From positions 1 through 55,277 of the forward strand of contig JBLSDH010000011.1 of assembly GCA_052315415.1 (NCBI GenBank): a DNA stretch of 55,277 bases, in the 5' to 3' direction. The DNA is from Cuniculiplasma sp052315415 (GTDB lineage: Archaea > Thermoplasmatota > Thermoplasmata > Thermoplasmatales > Thermoplasmataceae). Position 1 is the stretch's first letter. Each line of letters starts with the position of its first letter. This document shows, in pieces, positions 8,247 through 17,073 of the stretch. Below the pieces are notes generated by a model that did not search any database, was not told the DNA's origin, and saw nothing but the letters and a program-made list of their open reading frames with translations. A program made the position numbers and the translations under genes.

Positions 8247-10163
8247 TTAATAATAAGAAAGACTTTTCACATTTACCCTCAATATTATACTTGAATCAAT
8301 TGTATTAGATTTTAAAACTAGAAATCCGGTACTGAAAAACCTCTTTAACCCTATTATGAGAGTGAAATTATTTGAATTTTTTTGAAATTCAGTATCATTA
8401 GTGATATTGTAACAAAAGCTTGAGGTTCTGTAAAACACCTGTGAAAATGTTATATTTTCTTTACTGTTTTGTAAATTGCCCACCACAACTGAATAATTTC
8501 CTGGGATAAGTATGCTGAATGGTATGCTTGTCTCATATGAACCTGACAATTTATATGTGGAGGAGAATAATGAAAGGTTTGTTTTCTGGAAATAAACTGG
8601 TGTACCAGAATAATTTCTTGCCAGCAAAATAAAATCATCGTAAAATGCTTCTATACCGTATTTTCCAGTTAGATATAATCTGTTCATTGAACTACATATT
8701 GATAGTTCTCCATTTCTGTCAAAACACTCATAATAACCCAGAGCATAGTCAACCCTGTTTGTTGTACTTAAATTTTGAAGAACATATGAAAAATTAAGAG
8801 GATATCCAAATAAGGTATCAAAAGCTTCAAGGCAGGACAAAGCATAATCATGTACGTCAACGTAAGGAAGATTGTTTTGATATATAACATATGGATTGTT
8901 TGATGGTATTAGATCAACTATGTTAACATAGGCCTCATATGTAGAAATATCGGGATGATAGATATCATTTCTGAATGGGTCATTTGTGTATCTGTTCAAT
9001 GGTCCCCATGGCTGAAATACAAGAGCCATAAGCAAAAATACAGAAAACATGGCAATCAGTCCTTTTTTTAACTTTAATTTGTTGAAAAAACTGTCTATTT
9101 TTTTATTTTTCTTTTTTTCTGAAACATTTATTACACCAGGATCTTCCCTGTATTTCAATTCCAGAGACTCTATTATTGCCAGAAAAACAAATGGAGCGAT
9201 GGTTACCGTGTACTGAAAATGAAGAAAGAGGGGATAATCGTATACATTGCCGTTGCTCAAAAAAGAAAATGAGATAAAGGGCAGGAGAAAAATTAACCAG
9301 CTGAATTTCTTCAGAGTAATAAAAGTAAATGGTAAAAATATTAACAGTAGAGTTATTATCTTGTTACTTAAATCGGAAAAAACAGTGCTGTAAAAATTTG
9401 ACAAGCTAACATGAAAATAGCCAGACAATTTTCCAGATTGATAGAGATAGTATTTAGAAGTGAATAGGACAAAATAGGAATATACTAAATATATAATGAA
9501 TATTGAAATATTCAAAATTATGTACTTTTCCTCTTTACTGAGATTCTTCAGATGGAATTTTTTCTGCATAACATTTTTTATCAAAATGATTGAAAAAAAT
9601 AAAAGAGGGAATATGAGATATGGAAACCTTACAATTCCGGAAAGAAAAAATAATAATGTGGCAGTTTTCCAGTTATTCCTTAAGTAGAATAAATAACCGA
9701 GAAGGAATAATAAAATAAAAAATGCCTGAAAGTGGTAATCATAATGATTTACACCTGCTAGAATAAAGTATATCAGATAAGAGAGTGAAATCAGCAATGA
9801 ATCAGATCCATCGAGCCCTTTTAAGCGAGATATTTTAAATAAAACCCAGGCGGGCAATCCCAGAAATATTTCCTGGATAACAAGCATTCCCGGTATGCCA
9901 TCTATGAGAATCAGTGGACTAAAAATTATTCTTAAAAGGGAAAATCCAGACATATAGAGAATGTATGCTGGGTAATGTTCATGAATAATTGAGTTAAGTG
10001 TCAGTGAAATTATACCTGCGTCAAAGACGGAATCCATTAAACTGAGCATCCTCAAAATATCCAAGAGTGACCAGAAAAAAATATACAGTATTACACCTAA
10101 AATAACTGTAAATTCATAATAATCCAGATTGAATTTAAAATTCTTATTTACATTCATATTCAA
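8247..10163 (-). CDS. Polytopic membrane protein, DUF2079-like
   Basis: 638 residues. Roughly the first 360 are a series of hydrophobic helices with short loops. Near the start is S-V-F-D-A-G-I-I-S-L, resembling the F-D-L-G-I motif of DUF2079, and around 140 is N-H-Y-D-Y-H-F-Q-A-F, resembling its second conserved segment with a His and Asp. A charged cytoplasmic loop (about 345-365, many K) precedes one more helix, and the last 240 residues are a predicted outside domain with many N-x-S/T sites. DUF2079 proteins resemble GT-C glycosyltransferases, so a lipid-linked sugar transfer role is possible but unproven. It ends 4 bases from the convergent peptidase gene. Confidence 0.65.
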   Translation of the reverse strand: MNMNVNKNFKFNLDYYEFTVILGVILYIFFWSLLDILRMLSLMDSVFDAGIISLTLNSIIHEHYPAYILYMSGFSLLRIIFSPLILIDGIPGMLVIQEIFLGLPAWVLFKISRLKGLDGSDSLLISLSYLIYFILAGVNHYDYHFQAFFILLFLLGYLFYLRNNWKTATLLFFLSGIVRFPYLIFPLLFFSIILIKNVMQKKFHLKNLSKEEKYIILNISIFIIYLVYSYFVLFTSKYYLYQSGKLSGYFHVSLSNFYSTVFSDLSNKIITLLLIFLPFTFITLKKFSWLIFLLPFISFSFLSNGNVYDYPLFLHFQYTVTIAPFVFLAIIESLELKYREDPGVINVSEKKKNKKIDSFFNKLKLKKGLIAMFSVFLLMALVFQPWGPLNRYTNDPFRNDIYHPDISTYEAYVNIVDLIPSNNPYVIYQNNLPYVDVHDYALSCLEAFDTLFGYPLNFSYVLQNLSTTNRVDYALGYYECFDRNGELSICSSMNRLYLTGKYGIEAFYDDFILLARNYSGTPVYFQKTNLSLFSSTYKLSGSYETSIPFSILIPGNYSVVVGNLQNSKENITFSQVFYRTSSFCYNITNDTEFQKNSNNFTLIIGLKRFFSTGFLVLKSNTIDSSIILRVNVKSLSYY

Positions 10164-10281
10164 ATCAAGTCATTATGAAAAAAGCTGATAAATTTTTTTT
10201 TAAAAATGAAAACTTTACGAAAAAAAAGATAAAAATTAATTTGTGTAATATATTTGGAATATTTGCCAGCCATTTACAATG

Positions 10282-10305
10282 TTTTTAAAAATATATTTAT
10301 ATTAG
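10282..10305 (+). promoter_or_regulatory. TATA region of the small membrane protein gene
   Basis: TTTTTAAAAATATATTTATA lies 20-40 bases before the ATG at 10322; the part around 10293-10300 has the right spacing for a leaderless transcript. Confidence 0.45.
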
Positions 10306-10321
10306 GATAAAATATATCTCG

Positions 10322-10687
10322 ATGTCAAACAGAGAAGTTTCCAGAATTTTAATCCTGCTGGGTGCAATAATTTCAGCTCTATCAGGACTGTTTCTCATTT
10401 TAGTCGCCTTTGTAAGTGGAGTTGGTGCAGCCTTTTCATTTTCAAAGGGATTCACTCAGGCAGGGGTTGTTCTTGCTGCCGGTACAATTGTTACCGTTAT
10501 TGTTGGAATTGTCATAATTCTGCTTTCAGTAGCAATGGAGAGAATTTCCAAAGGGAGAGGAAAAAACATTCATGTCAGAAATGGCATAATAGTTCTGATA
10601 CTGAGTGTGGTTCTTTTTGTCCTTGGAGCAGGATTTGTAATAGGCCCAATAATTTCAGGAATTGGCGGAATTCTTCTCATGTTATAA
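10322..10687 (+). CDS. Small four-helix membrane protein
   Basis: 121 residues, almost entirely hydrophobic, with about four membrane segments (roughly 8-32, 42-68, 85-102 and 103-121) separated by short basic loops (S-K-G-R-G-K-N between helices 2 and 3). Rich in Gly, Ala, Ile and Val. Resembles the many small DUF4064-like or unassigned integral membrane proteins of acidophilic archaea. It is monocistronic with its own promoter. Function unknown. Confidence 0.65.
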   Translation: MSNREVSRILILLGAIISALSGLFLILVAFVSGVGAAFSFSKGFTQAGVVLAAGTIVTVIVGIVIILLSVAMERISKGRGKNIHVRNGIIVLILSVVLFVLGAGFVIGPIISGIGGILLML

Positions 10688-10700
10688 TTAGAAGAATATT

Positions 10701-11771
10701 TTATTTTACAGTTGCTTGAAAATATTCTTCACACTCTTTAACAAATGAAATATCAATATCTGGTTTTTCATATGTTATTTTTCCTTTCAATATTTTCAGG
10801 TTAAATTTATCCTGCATTTCTTCAATGTCATCCAGGTTTGTGTAGAAAATGATTATGGATGGCCCTGTGTCCTCTGTGAAGAACATGTTCATATTTTCTG
10901 AATCCCTGTGTTCCATAATTTTGAATATTTTTTCATTCATCAAATTCTTTCCTTTTGAAATAAGAAGTGAATGCATGAGCAGCATATCTTGCTCCGCTGC
11001 TCTCACAAGTTGCTCTTCGTTAATAGAATTCAAAAGATCAAAAATCTTTAAGAATTTATTTTTACCCCATTCTCTGTAGAATGGAGAGGATGATGCCAGA
11101 CCGTGAACACCCTGAGTTTTTACACTGTGGGGAAATGGGATCATTCCTATTTCATATTTACTGAAAATGAATGGAATTTTAACTCCATGGCATTTTTTCT
11201 GTTCGATTCCCGGATAAGAGTTCCACAAGCTTAGACCTCCAGTTGCAGCCCTGGTCCCAGAACCAGAAGCCAGTCTTGCAATTGCTGATATAAGTGATTT
11301 ATCAGGATTTTCAAAACATAGGTTTGCAAGAGCTTCCGCTGCTGATGCTGCCACCATTGATGATTCACCCACACCCTTTGCATTTCCATATCTTCTGTAT
11401 CTTTTAATGAAAAAGTTAAAATGCTCTTTTATCCCATATATTTTCCTGAAACTTTCAAGTGCCTTTTTCCATCTTTTTGAATTTTCAAGATCGGGTTTTC
11501 CGTCAATATACACCATATCTTTTTCCGATTTTATTGCGGCCGAATAACATCTTGCAAAGTCTGTTGTTATTGAGAGTGATGGAAAATTTGCGATATTAAT
11601 ATCATTTCTGTAATAACCAAGAAACTTCTCTATTCCCGTTATTGGAAATGAAGAGCCAAATCCAATACCTTCAGTCTTTTTTCTTTCATAATCGTATTCA
11701 CCGAAAACAATATTTATCTTATTCATGTTTTCACTGAATTTTCTGGCTTCACCACTATATATAAGTGTCAT
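10701..11771 (-). CDS. Mevalonate-3,5-bisphosphate decarboxylase-like GHMP enzyme
   Basis: 356 residues of the mevalonate diphosphate decarboxylase branch of the GHMP superfamily. Visible motifs are G-I-G-F-G-S-S-F-P-I (about 35-44), a phosphate-binding loop G-V-G-E-S-S-M-V-A-A-S (about 133-143), G-S-G-T-R-A-A-T-G-G (170-179) and F-T-E-D-T-G-P (298-304). In decarboxylases the Asp before (A/T)-G-P is catalytic, while the mevalonate 3-kinases of Thermoplasmatales have lost it. Here D301 is kept, which favours the decarboxylase giving isopentenyl phosphate. The GSGTRAATGG loop is two residues shorter than in classic enzymes. Its start overlaps the 3' end of the adjoining kinase gene by 4 bp, and that kinase fits the preceding pathway step. 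Mevalonate 3-kinase is the main alternative. Confidence 0.78.
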   Translation of the reverse strand: MTLIYSGEARKFSENMNKINIVFGEYDYERKKTEGIGFGSSFPITGIEKFLGYYRNDINIANFPSLSITTDFARCYSAAIKSEKDMVYIDGKPDLENSKRWKKALESFRKIYGIKEHFNFFIKRYRRYGNAKGVGESSMVAASAAEALANLCFENPDKSLISAIARLASGSGTRAATGGLSLWNSYPGIEQKKCHGVKIPFIFSKYEIGMIPFPHSVKTQGVHGLASSSPFYREWGKNKFLKIFDLLNSINEEQLVRAAEQDMLLMHSLLISKGKNLMNEKIFKIMEHRDSENMNMFFTEDTGPSIIIFYTNLDDIEEMQDKFNLKILKGKITYEKPDIDISFVKECEEYFQATVK

Positions 11772-12373
11772 CTCATCATCTCTCCAACGTATTCCATAAT
11801 TTTCATTTTTGTATTTTCATAATTCATATTGTCAAAAACCATTATGCCTGATTTAAGGCATTCAGACACTGAATAATCCATCATATATCTGTATGTATCA
11901 AGCTGTGCTGAAAGCCTCTCACCCGGAGAGTTAAAATGCGTGTAATTCTGCCTATTATTCAGCCTATTCACATGCTCTTCCCTGTCGGATATTTTTATAT
12001 AAAAAGGAATCACATTTTCATTTTTTAATATCAGCTGTTCAGGTATGAAATAAAGAGTTTCGATTATCATTGGTTCCCCATTATTAATAGCCCGCTTAAT
12101 TATTCTGTTTGTTGCTCTGTTTACAAGTTCACCCTGTGAAACAAAACCTCTGACTATGTTCTCTGCATTCTTTTCCCCGTAAACTTTCCAAGCTTCGTAT
12201 ACACTTAATGAGATTATTTCTTTAGTAACAAATTCCCTTATTGATTCCCTGATATAATCTCCAGACATCATGATATTGAAGCCATATCTTCTTGCAAGTT
12301 CTCCAGAAAGACTTGTTTTTCCCACCCCTGGAATTCCACCAATAAGAATTATTTTGAATTTCATTATATACAC
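11768..12373 (-). CDS. P-loop kinase, probable mevalonate-3-phosphate 5-kinase
   Basis: 201 residues. A Walker A motif G-I-P-G-V-G-K-T lies at 13-20, and a lid-like basic region includes R-L-N-N-R-Q-N-Y. The whole protein resembles the 2-phosphoglycerate-kinase-like P-loop family to which the mevalonate-3-phosphate 5-kinase of Thermoplasma belongs. Its gene overlaps the decarboxylase-like gene by ATGA, so the two are translationally coupled. Consecutive pathway steps in one operon are the best evidence for substrate. The family also contains 2-phosphoglycerate and adenylate-type kinases, so specificity is inferred. The internal ATG three codons in (M-K-F-K-I-I-L) is an equally good start. Confidence 0.7.
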   Translation of the reverse strand: MYIMKFKIILIGGIPGVGKTSLSGELARRYGFNIMMSGDYIRESIREFVTKEIISLSVYEAWKVYGEKNAENIVRGFVSQGELVNRATNRIIKRAINNGEPMIIETLYFIPEQLILKNENVIPFYIKISDREEHVNRLNNRQNYTHFNSPGERLSAQLDTYRYMMDYSVSECLKSGIMVFDNMNYENTKMKIMEYVGEMMR

Positions 12374-12376
12374 ACC

Positions 12377-12982
12377 CTATTTCAATTGGTTTTCAATTGA
12401 CTGCATATCTCTAGTATCAAAAACATATGCAAATTTTGACATTATTTCAAGAGAGTTAAAATGCAGCCTCTCAGATCTGCTGCTGACACAATCTGAAATA
12501 ATACCAACATTTGCCCCCTCATCAACTGAATAGATAGCGTTCATAAGAACCTCTCTCTCAGTATTTATACCAATTATAATTATATTGTATTCACTCAGAT
12601 CGCCAAGTTTTTCCTTTATAATTTTTGTACCATTGACACCATCTGATGAAAAATGCTGACCATTCAATTCAATTTCATGGAATTTCCCAATATATTCCAT
12701 TTCATAACTGCTCTTAAATTTGTATTTAACTTCATTATCAAATTGTCTCAAAACACCCTCATCATTCTCTACGATTCTATTCTTTTTCAGATTGTTCGTT
12801 TCCACATTGTAGCATTCAATATTTTTCCCTGAACAAAAATCTTTAAAATATTCCATTGCGGTAAAATATTCCATTTTACCATATATTGTCTCAAAGTTTC
12901 TCAAATTGTTATTAAGAGCCATAGCCACAATATTATTAACATTCAGAAAATCCAATATATAATTTGAATCCATTATTATCAC
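12377..12982 (-). CDS. Isochorismatase-like fold protein lacking the catalytic cysteine
   Basis: 201 residues. The N-terminal strand I-I-M-D-S places D5 like the first Asp of the isochorismatase/nicotinamidase fold. The C-terminal half has I-I-I-I-G-I-N-T-E-R-E-V-L followed by A-I-Y-S-V-D-E-G-A-N-V and I-I-S-D-C, which aligns with the family pattern G-V-x-T-x-x-C-V...A...G...V-x-x-D. The nucleophilic Cys position is E144, so it cannot be a normal cysteine hydrolase. The middle region (about 60-115) is unusually charged. It sits three bases upstream of the kinase gene and overlaps the membrane-protein gene by 4 bp, so it belongs to the mevalonate operon. Fold assignment is moderate; function is unknown. 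Confidence 0.5.
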   Translation of the reverse strand: MIIMDSNYILDFLNVNNIVAMALNNNLRNFETIYGKMEYFTAMEYFKDFCSGKNIECYNVETNNLKKNRIVENDEGVLRQFDNEVKYKFKSSYEMEYIGKFHEIELNGQHFSSDGVNGTKIIKEKLGDLSEYNIIIIGINTEREVLMNAIYSVDEGANVGIISDCVSSRSERLHFNSLEIMSKFAYVFDTRDMQSIENQLK

Positions 12983-13425
12983 AGTTCAATTTTTATACTG
13001 AAATTGTTTTTATCATTAACCACCTGACATTCAAACCCAAGATTTCTAATTGACTCTGCATCTTTCTCTGCTTCTGACTCACTTCCATAATTCAGGTATA
13101 TTGAATTGAAACCTATAATCGGTACATTGCTTTGCTTTAATATATAGGATCTGAGCCTGCTTAGGTCGTCCATGAATTCCTCTTCTGAAACCTTCAGTTC
13201 TCCCTTTTTTATTTTTTCTATACCCTTCTCTTCCAGTCCCTTATAAATTACATTACCGACCTTCCTGTGAAGCTGGGACTGTGTTTGTATCCTGATGCCT
13301 TCAAAAGTCAGATATATACCTATTATCAGTGAGATTAGAAAAAGTATCAAAGAAATATTTCTGATATAAATTAAAATTGAAACAATTATTAGAACAATCC
13401 CTCCTGTAAGTTCCAGAGGTTTCAT
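12979..13425 (-). CDS. Small membrane protein, first gene of the mevalonate operon
   Basis: 148 residues. Two hydrophobic segments (about 6-22 and 26-44) form a hairpin at the N-terminus, followed by about 100 soluble, charged residues on the cytoplasmic side that end in a beta-rich segment (N-N-F-S-I-K-I-E-L). No family is recognised. It is the most upstream of four tightly packed minus-strand genes and overlaps the next by ATGA. In this company a role at the membrane in isoprenoid or lipid synthesis is conceivable, but nothing in the sequence proves it. Confidence 0.6.
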   Translation of the reverse strand: MKPLELTGGIVLIIVSILIYIRNISLILFLISLIIGIYLTFEGIRIQTQSQLHRKVGNVIYKGLEEKGIEKIKKGELKVSEEEFMDDLSRLRSYILKQSNVPIIGFNSIYLNYGSESEAEKDAESIRNLGFECQVVNDKNNFSIKIEL

Positions 13426-13607
13426 TGATTGCCTTATTTATTCATTGAATTAAAACTTAATCTTAAAATTTTTAAATATTATTAATAGGTTGCTTGATAT
13501 TCATATTCAGAGTGCTATTTTTAATTTGCCAAAGTAACGTTAATGGAATAAGCGTGATTTTAATATTCGTATAAAAAAAAGTAAGTTTAACTTTTATTTT
13601 TTAGTAA

Positions 13608-13616
13608 CATTTATAA
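13608..13616 (+). promoter_or_regulatory. TATA box of the APC permease gene
   Basis: CATTTATAAG lies about 25 bases before the ATG at 13638, fitting a leaderless transcript. Confidence 0.45.
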
Positions 13617-13637
13617 GATATCCTGTGTTTATAAAAT

Positions 13638-15329
13638 ATGAATCCTACGGAAGATGTTGACGTCGAACAGGGCTCAACCCTAAGAAGAGCTTTCTCGTTA
13701 CAGGATGCAGCGCTTTTTGGTATAGGCGGAGCTGTGGGTTCAGGTATTTTATTTGCCGCTGCAGGTGGGACTGCCTTTGCAGGGCCTGCGGTTATATTAT
13801 CCTGGATCATTGCTGCCATCATGATAGTTGTGGTGACCATACCTTATGCAGAATTCTCTTCTATGGCACCAAGAGGAGGTATAAGTGCAAGAGTTGGATA
13901 TTACTCCTATGGAAATTTTGGAGGTTTCATGTCTGGATGGTCACTGTTTCTGTGGGCAGTGCTTATACCTCCAATCGAGGCTGTGGCTGTTTCACAATAT
14001 GCTTCTTTTTACATACCGCAACTTTATGACAGTTCCACAGGTTTTCTCACACCTTATGGTATCTTGCTGTCCATAGGTCTTACAGTTCTTTTTGTTATTC
14101 TGAACGTCCTTGGAATTAAGTCCTTTGGTCGGTTTAACACCGGTCTCACCTGGTTAAAGGTGGCATCTGTCATAGCAATAATAGTGATCGTTCCCCTGAT
14201 AGTATTTCATCCATCCAATTTTAACACACCCAGCTTCATTCCATCTGTGACAAATTACACCCCTTACGGAGCCGCAGGAATAGTTATAGCCATACCTGCA
14301 TCTGGAATTCTTTTTTCATTTGGTGGATACAGACAGGTTGCAGATATGGCTGGAGAAATCAAAAATCCAAAGAAAAATCTTCCACTTGCAATAGGCATAA
14401 CACTTGCAGTGCAAAGCATTTTTTACATTTTGATGTCAGTGATAACAGTAGCAGCTATAAACTGGGCTGGACTTGGCCAACCTGTAGGTGACTGGTCATA
14501 CGTATCAGGTCTTTCATCACCTCTGGCAAAGATACTGGACGGATCACTTCCATATGTAACTGGAAGTTCCCACGTTATATTGGAAGCCATAATCCTACTC
14601 ATATTGCTTTTTGCAATTTTCGCTCCACTTGGAACTTTTGGAGTTTATTTGACAGGAAGTTCAAGAATCATTTTCGGTTTCACAAGGGAAAAATCACTGC
14701 CAAATAAACTTGGGGAAACAAACAGTAAAGGAGTACCTCTCTATGCAATTATACTGGTAGCTGTTATTGGAGATCTGTTTCTTATTCCAATTCCTAATTG
14801 GTATTCACTTGCAGATTTTGTGGTTTCAGCAGCTACAGTTAACTTCGCAATAGTCGCGGCTTCAGTTCCGGTTATGCGTAAACTTTACTCTGATCTTGAG
14901 AGACCTTACAAGACACCGGCACATATTCCATGGTCAATTCTTGCATTCATTTTCGCAACACTTCTTATTTACTGGTCAGAGTGGCCAACAGTCCTGTATG
15001 CAATGGGTGCAGAACTTGTGGGCATAATAGTGTTTCTGATTTTCAATGTGGGTCTCAATAAGGAAAGAGAAGGTTTGAAATTCCACTTTAAAAACGGAAT
15101 ATGGATTCCATTCTATGTAATAGGCCTTATTATTCTTTCATATCTTGGATCTTCAGACACAGGCGGTATAAACGTGATTCCATATCCATATGACTTCATT
15201 TTAGTAATAGTGTATGCAGCAATTTTCTTCGTTATTTCACAGTTGGTTGCACCAAAGACAGAAGTCAATGATTTCAAAGGACTCATAGAAAGGGCACCAA
15301 AGGAATTAAAGGAAGGAGAGGAGGCCTGA
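13638..15329 (+). CDS. APC-superfamily amino-acid permease
   Basis: 563 residues with about 12-14 hydrophobic segments. The first helix has the APC signature F-G-I-G-G-A-V-G-S-G-I-L-F, the unwound substrate-binding helix (G-x-G-I-F in relatives). G-I-L-F-S-F-G-G-Y-R (about 220) and A-G-E-I-K-N-P-K-K-N-L-P, a classic helix 6-loop motif of amino-acid transporters, are also clear. It sits in the cytoplasmic membrane and most likely imports amino acids with protons, which suits a peptide-consuming acidophile. The substrate is not readable. The C-terminus carries a charged cytoplasmic tail (K-E-L-K-E-G-E-E). A TATA box lies 25 bases upstream and the gene is transcribed alone. Confidence 0.85.
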   Translation: MNPTEDVDVEQGSTLRRAFSLQDAALFGIGGAVGSGILFAAAGGTAFAGPAVILSWIIAAIMIVVVTIPYAEFSSMAPRGGISARVGYYSYGNFGGFMSGWSLFLWAVLIPPIEAVAVSQYASFYIPQLYDSSTGFLTPYGILLSIGLTVLFVILNVLGIKSFGRFNTGLTWLKVASVIAIIVIVPLIVFHPSNFNTPSFIPSVTNYTPYGAAGIVIAIPASGILFSFGGYRQVADMAGEIKNPKKNLPLAIGITLAVQSIFYILMSVITVAAINWAGLGQPVGDWSYVSGLSSPLAKILDGSLPYVTGSSHVILEAIILLILLFAIFAPLGTFGVYLTGSSRIIFGFTREKSLPNKLGETNSKGVPLYAIILVAVIGDLFLIPIPNWYSLADFVVSAATVNFAIVAASVPVMRKLYSDLERPYKTPAHIPWSILAFIFATLLIYWSEWPTVLYAMGAELVGIIVFLIFNVGLNKEREGLKFHFKNGIWIPFYVIGLIILSYLGSSDTGGINVIPYPYDFILVIVYAAIFFVISQLVAPKTEVNDFKGLIERAPKELKEGEEA

Positions 15330-15366
15330 ATATAAAAATTTTTAACTACTTTTTTTATTCTATGAT

Positions 15367-16140
15367 ATGAAAATACTTGTTACTGGACACAAGGGTTTTA
15401 TTGGTGGGAATATTTTCAATTACCTGAAAAATACTCAAAATGAAGTGTACGGTTATGATCTGGAGGATACGATCCCAGACGTTAAATTTGATTTTATAAT
15501 ACATATGGCCGCAAGGGGTCTAATTCGTAAGTCAGTTGAGCACCCATATGAATATTTTGATGATGGCCTCAATCTGACGGTTAAAATGCTTGAACTTGCC
15601 AGAAAAAGCAAGGCATCTTTTATTTTTCCTTCATCTGGATCAACTGCAAAACCCACAAATCCATATTCACTTGCGAAAAAAAATGCCGTAGAATGGATAG
15701 ATCTTTACGGAGAACTCTATGGCATTGAATCATATATACTGAAATTTTTTAACATTTATGGAGAAAATGCAAGGAAAGGTGCAGTTTATCTTTTTACCAG
15801 AGCTGCCATTACAGGGGAAACCGCAACTGTTTATGGAGATGGTAAACATGTTAGGGATTTTGTGTATGTGGGTGACGTGGTAAAATTCATTGATGACATT
15901 TTAAAAGGAAGAGTTAGACCTGGGGATTATGAAATTGGTACTGGAAAAGGAACATCGGTAATTGAACTTATTGATAAAATTGAAAAAATAACAGGTAATA
16001 AAATAAATTACAAAAATGAAGATTACATTGTGAATGAAGCAGACAATCTTGTGGCTAGAAATCCCGCCATAAAAAATATCACTCCACTTGAAGATGGGAT
16101 TAAGAGAGTTTTGAATTTCATAAAAAATGATAAAATATAG
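15367..16140 (+). CDS. NAD-dependent sugar-nucleotide epimerase/dehydratase
   Basis: 257 residues, an extended short-chain dehydrogenase. The Rossmann loop is G-H-K-G-F-I-G-G (7-14), catalytic S-S-G is at 89-91 and Y100-S-L-A-K104 is the Y-x-x-x-K pair. R-D-F-V-Y-V-G-D-V is the usual motif of GalE/RfbB-type enzymes where the sugar nucleotide binds. It is shorter than typical GalE (about 310-340), the missing length being in the C-terminal substrate domain. Probably modifies UDP- or dTDP-sugars for surface glycans. It starts 37 bases after the permease stop; ATG at 15367 is the first usable start. Confidence 0.8.
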   Translation: MKILVTGHKGFIGGNIFNYLKNTQNEVYGYDLEDTIPDVKFDFIIHMAARGLIRKSVEHPYEYFDDGLNLTVKMLELARKSKASFIFPSSGSTAKPTNPYSLAKKNAVEWIDLYGELYGIESYILKFFNIYGENARKGAVYLFTRAAITGETATVYGDGKHVRDFVYVGDVVKFIDDILKGRVRPGDYEIGTGKGTSVIELIDKIEKITGNKINYKNEDYIVNEADNLVARNPAIKNITPLEDGIKRVLNFIKNDKI

Positions 16141-16145
16141 TTTTT

Positions 16146-17012
16146 TTACATATATGACTGAATTGTTGATATTTCAGAAGATATTTCAGACACACTTGCA
16201 TAATTAGAATCAAGGTAGCTCAGGGAATATGATTTCAGAGAGGTGGGATTTATGAGTGGTCCATTAAGTATGAATGTGCCAGAAGGTCCTGTAATTATGA
16301 GCATTGTGGTCAAATGCTGTACAGAAGTGAGATTTGCAGATGTGTTGTCCCCGCTTCCAAGATTTACTATCTTATACTTCAATTCATAATTTTTGAAAAT
16401 TGTGAATATGGGTGTTGGTACCTGACTCTGTACCACTGAAAGTCCGTAATTAACCACCTGATCTGGAGCAAGGGCTATGCCATTTCCATTTTGCAATGAA
16501 TAATCACTCCCTTCCTCCCCAAAAAGTGTCTCATTGTACATATAAATAGGCTGGAATGAAGCATGCATTCCGTTAATATTCATTGTTGCGGAGTTTGTGA
16601 ATATGAGACCGGGTATGTTTGCAAGAGACCCTTCGTTTGGATCTGATAAGTGTGAATATACTATATTGCTTATTGAACTGTTATAATCTGCCATTGCACC
16701 ATATAGACCCCACGATAATGATGCTCCTATTGGGCATCCTATCCAGGATATGAAATATATGTTCATCTGTCCACTGGGAGCATAGTTATTGTCACTTACC
16801 TTTAAGAATGTTCCCCATTCAGCATAATCTGGAGGTGTAAAACTCCCACTTCCAGAAGATTCTGGAAATTTGATTATTCCGCTGAATGAAATCACAGCAA
16901 CTATTAGAATAATGCCTACAATTACGATTAATATTTTTCCCATCATCTTGTTTTGAGAGTTCTGGGAATCTGACTGTTTTTTATTGTTATTTTTATTATT
17001 TTTGGAAGCCAT
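16146..17012 (-). CDS. DUF929-family membrane-anchored protein
   Basis: 288 residues. A lysine- and asparagine-rich cytoplasmic N-terminus (1-22) is followed by one membrane helix (about 24-45), and the rest should face outside. F-I-S-W-I-G-C-P-I-G-A (88-97), with C93, is the conserved segment of DUF929, a family confined to thermoacidophilic archaea whose fold resembles thioredoxin-type proteins. A second conserved region includes F-T-N-S-A-T-M. Function is unknown. An extracytoplasmic redox or folding role would fit a single Cys in a thioredoxin-like position but is only an inference. It is convergent with the epimerase gene, 5 bases apart. Confidence 0.75.
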   Translation of the reverse strand: MASKNNKNNNKKQSDSQNSQNKMMGKILIVIVGIILIVAVISFSGIIKFPESSGSGSFTPPDYAEWGTFLKVSDNNYAPSGQMNIYFISWIGCPIGASLSWGLYGAMADYNSSISNIVYSHLSDPNEGSLANIPGLIFTNSATMNINGMHASFQPIYMYNETLFGEEGSDYSLQNGNGIALAPDQVVNYGLSVVQSQVPTPIFTIFKNYELKYKIVNLGSGDNTSANLTSVQHLTTMLIITGPSGTFILNGPLINPTSLKSYSLSYLDSNYASVSEISSEISTIQSYM

Positions 17013-17073
17013 TAAAACTGTATACTAAATTTTTAATTTAAAGTTTATCTATGCCCTCTTAATCTTCAAACAG

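Noticed and set aside
13601..13840. Minus-strand 79-codon frame over the start of the permease gene
   Set aside because: Alanine/proline-rich shadow of the well-supported permease frame.
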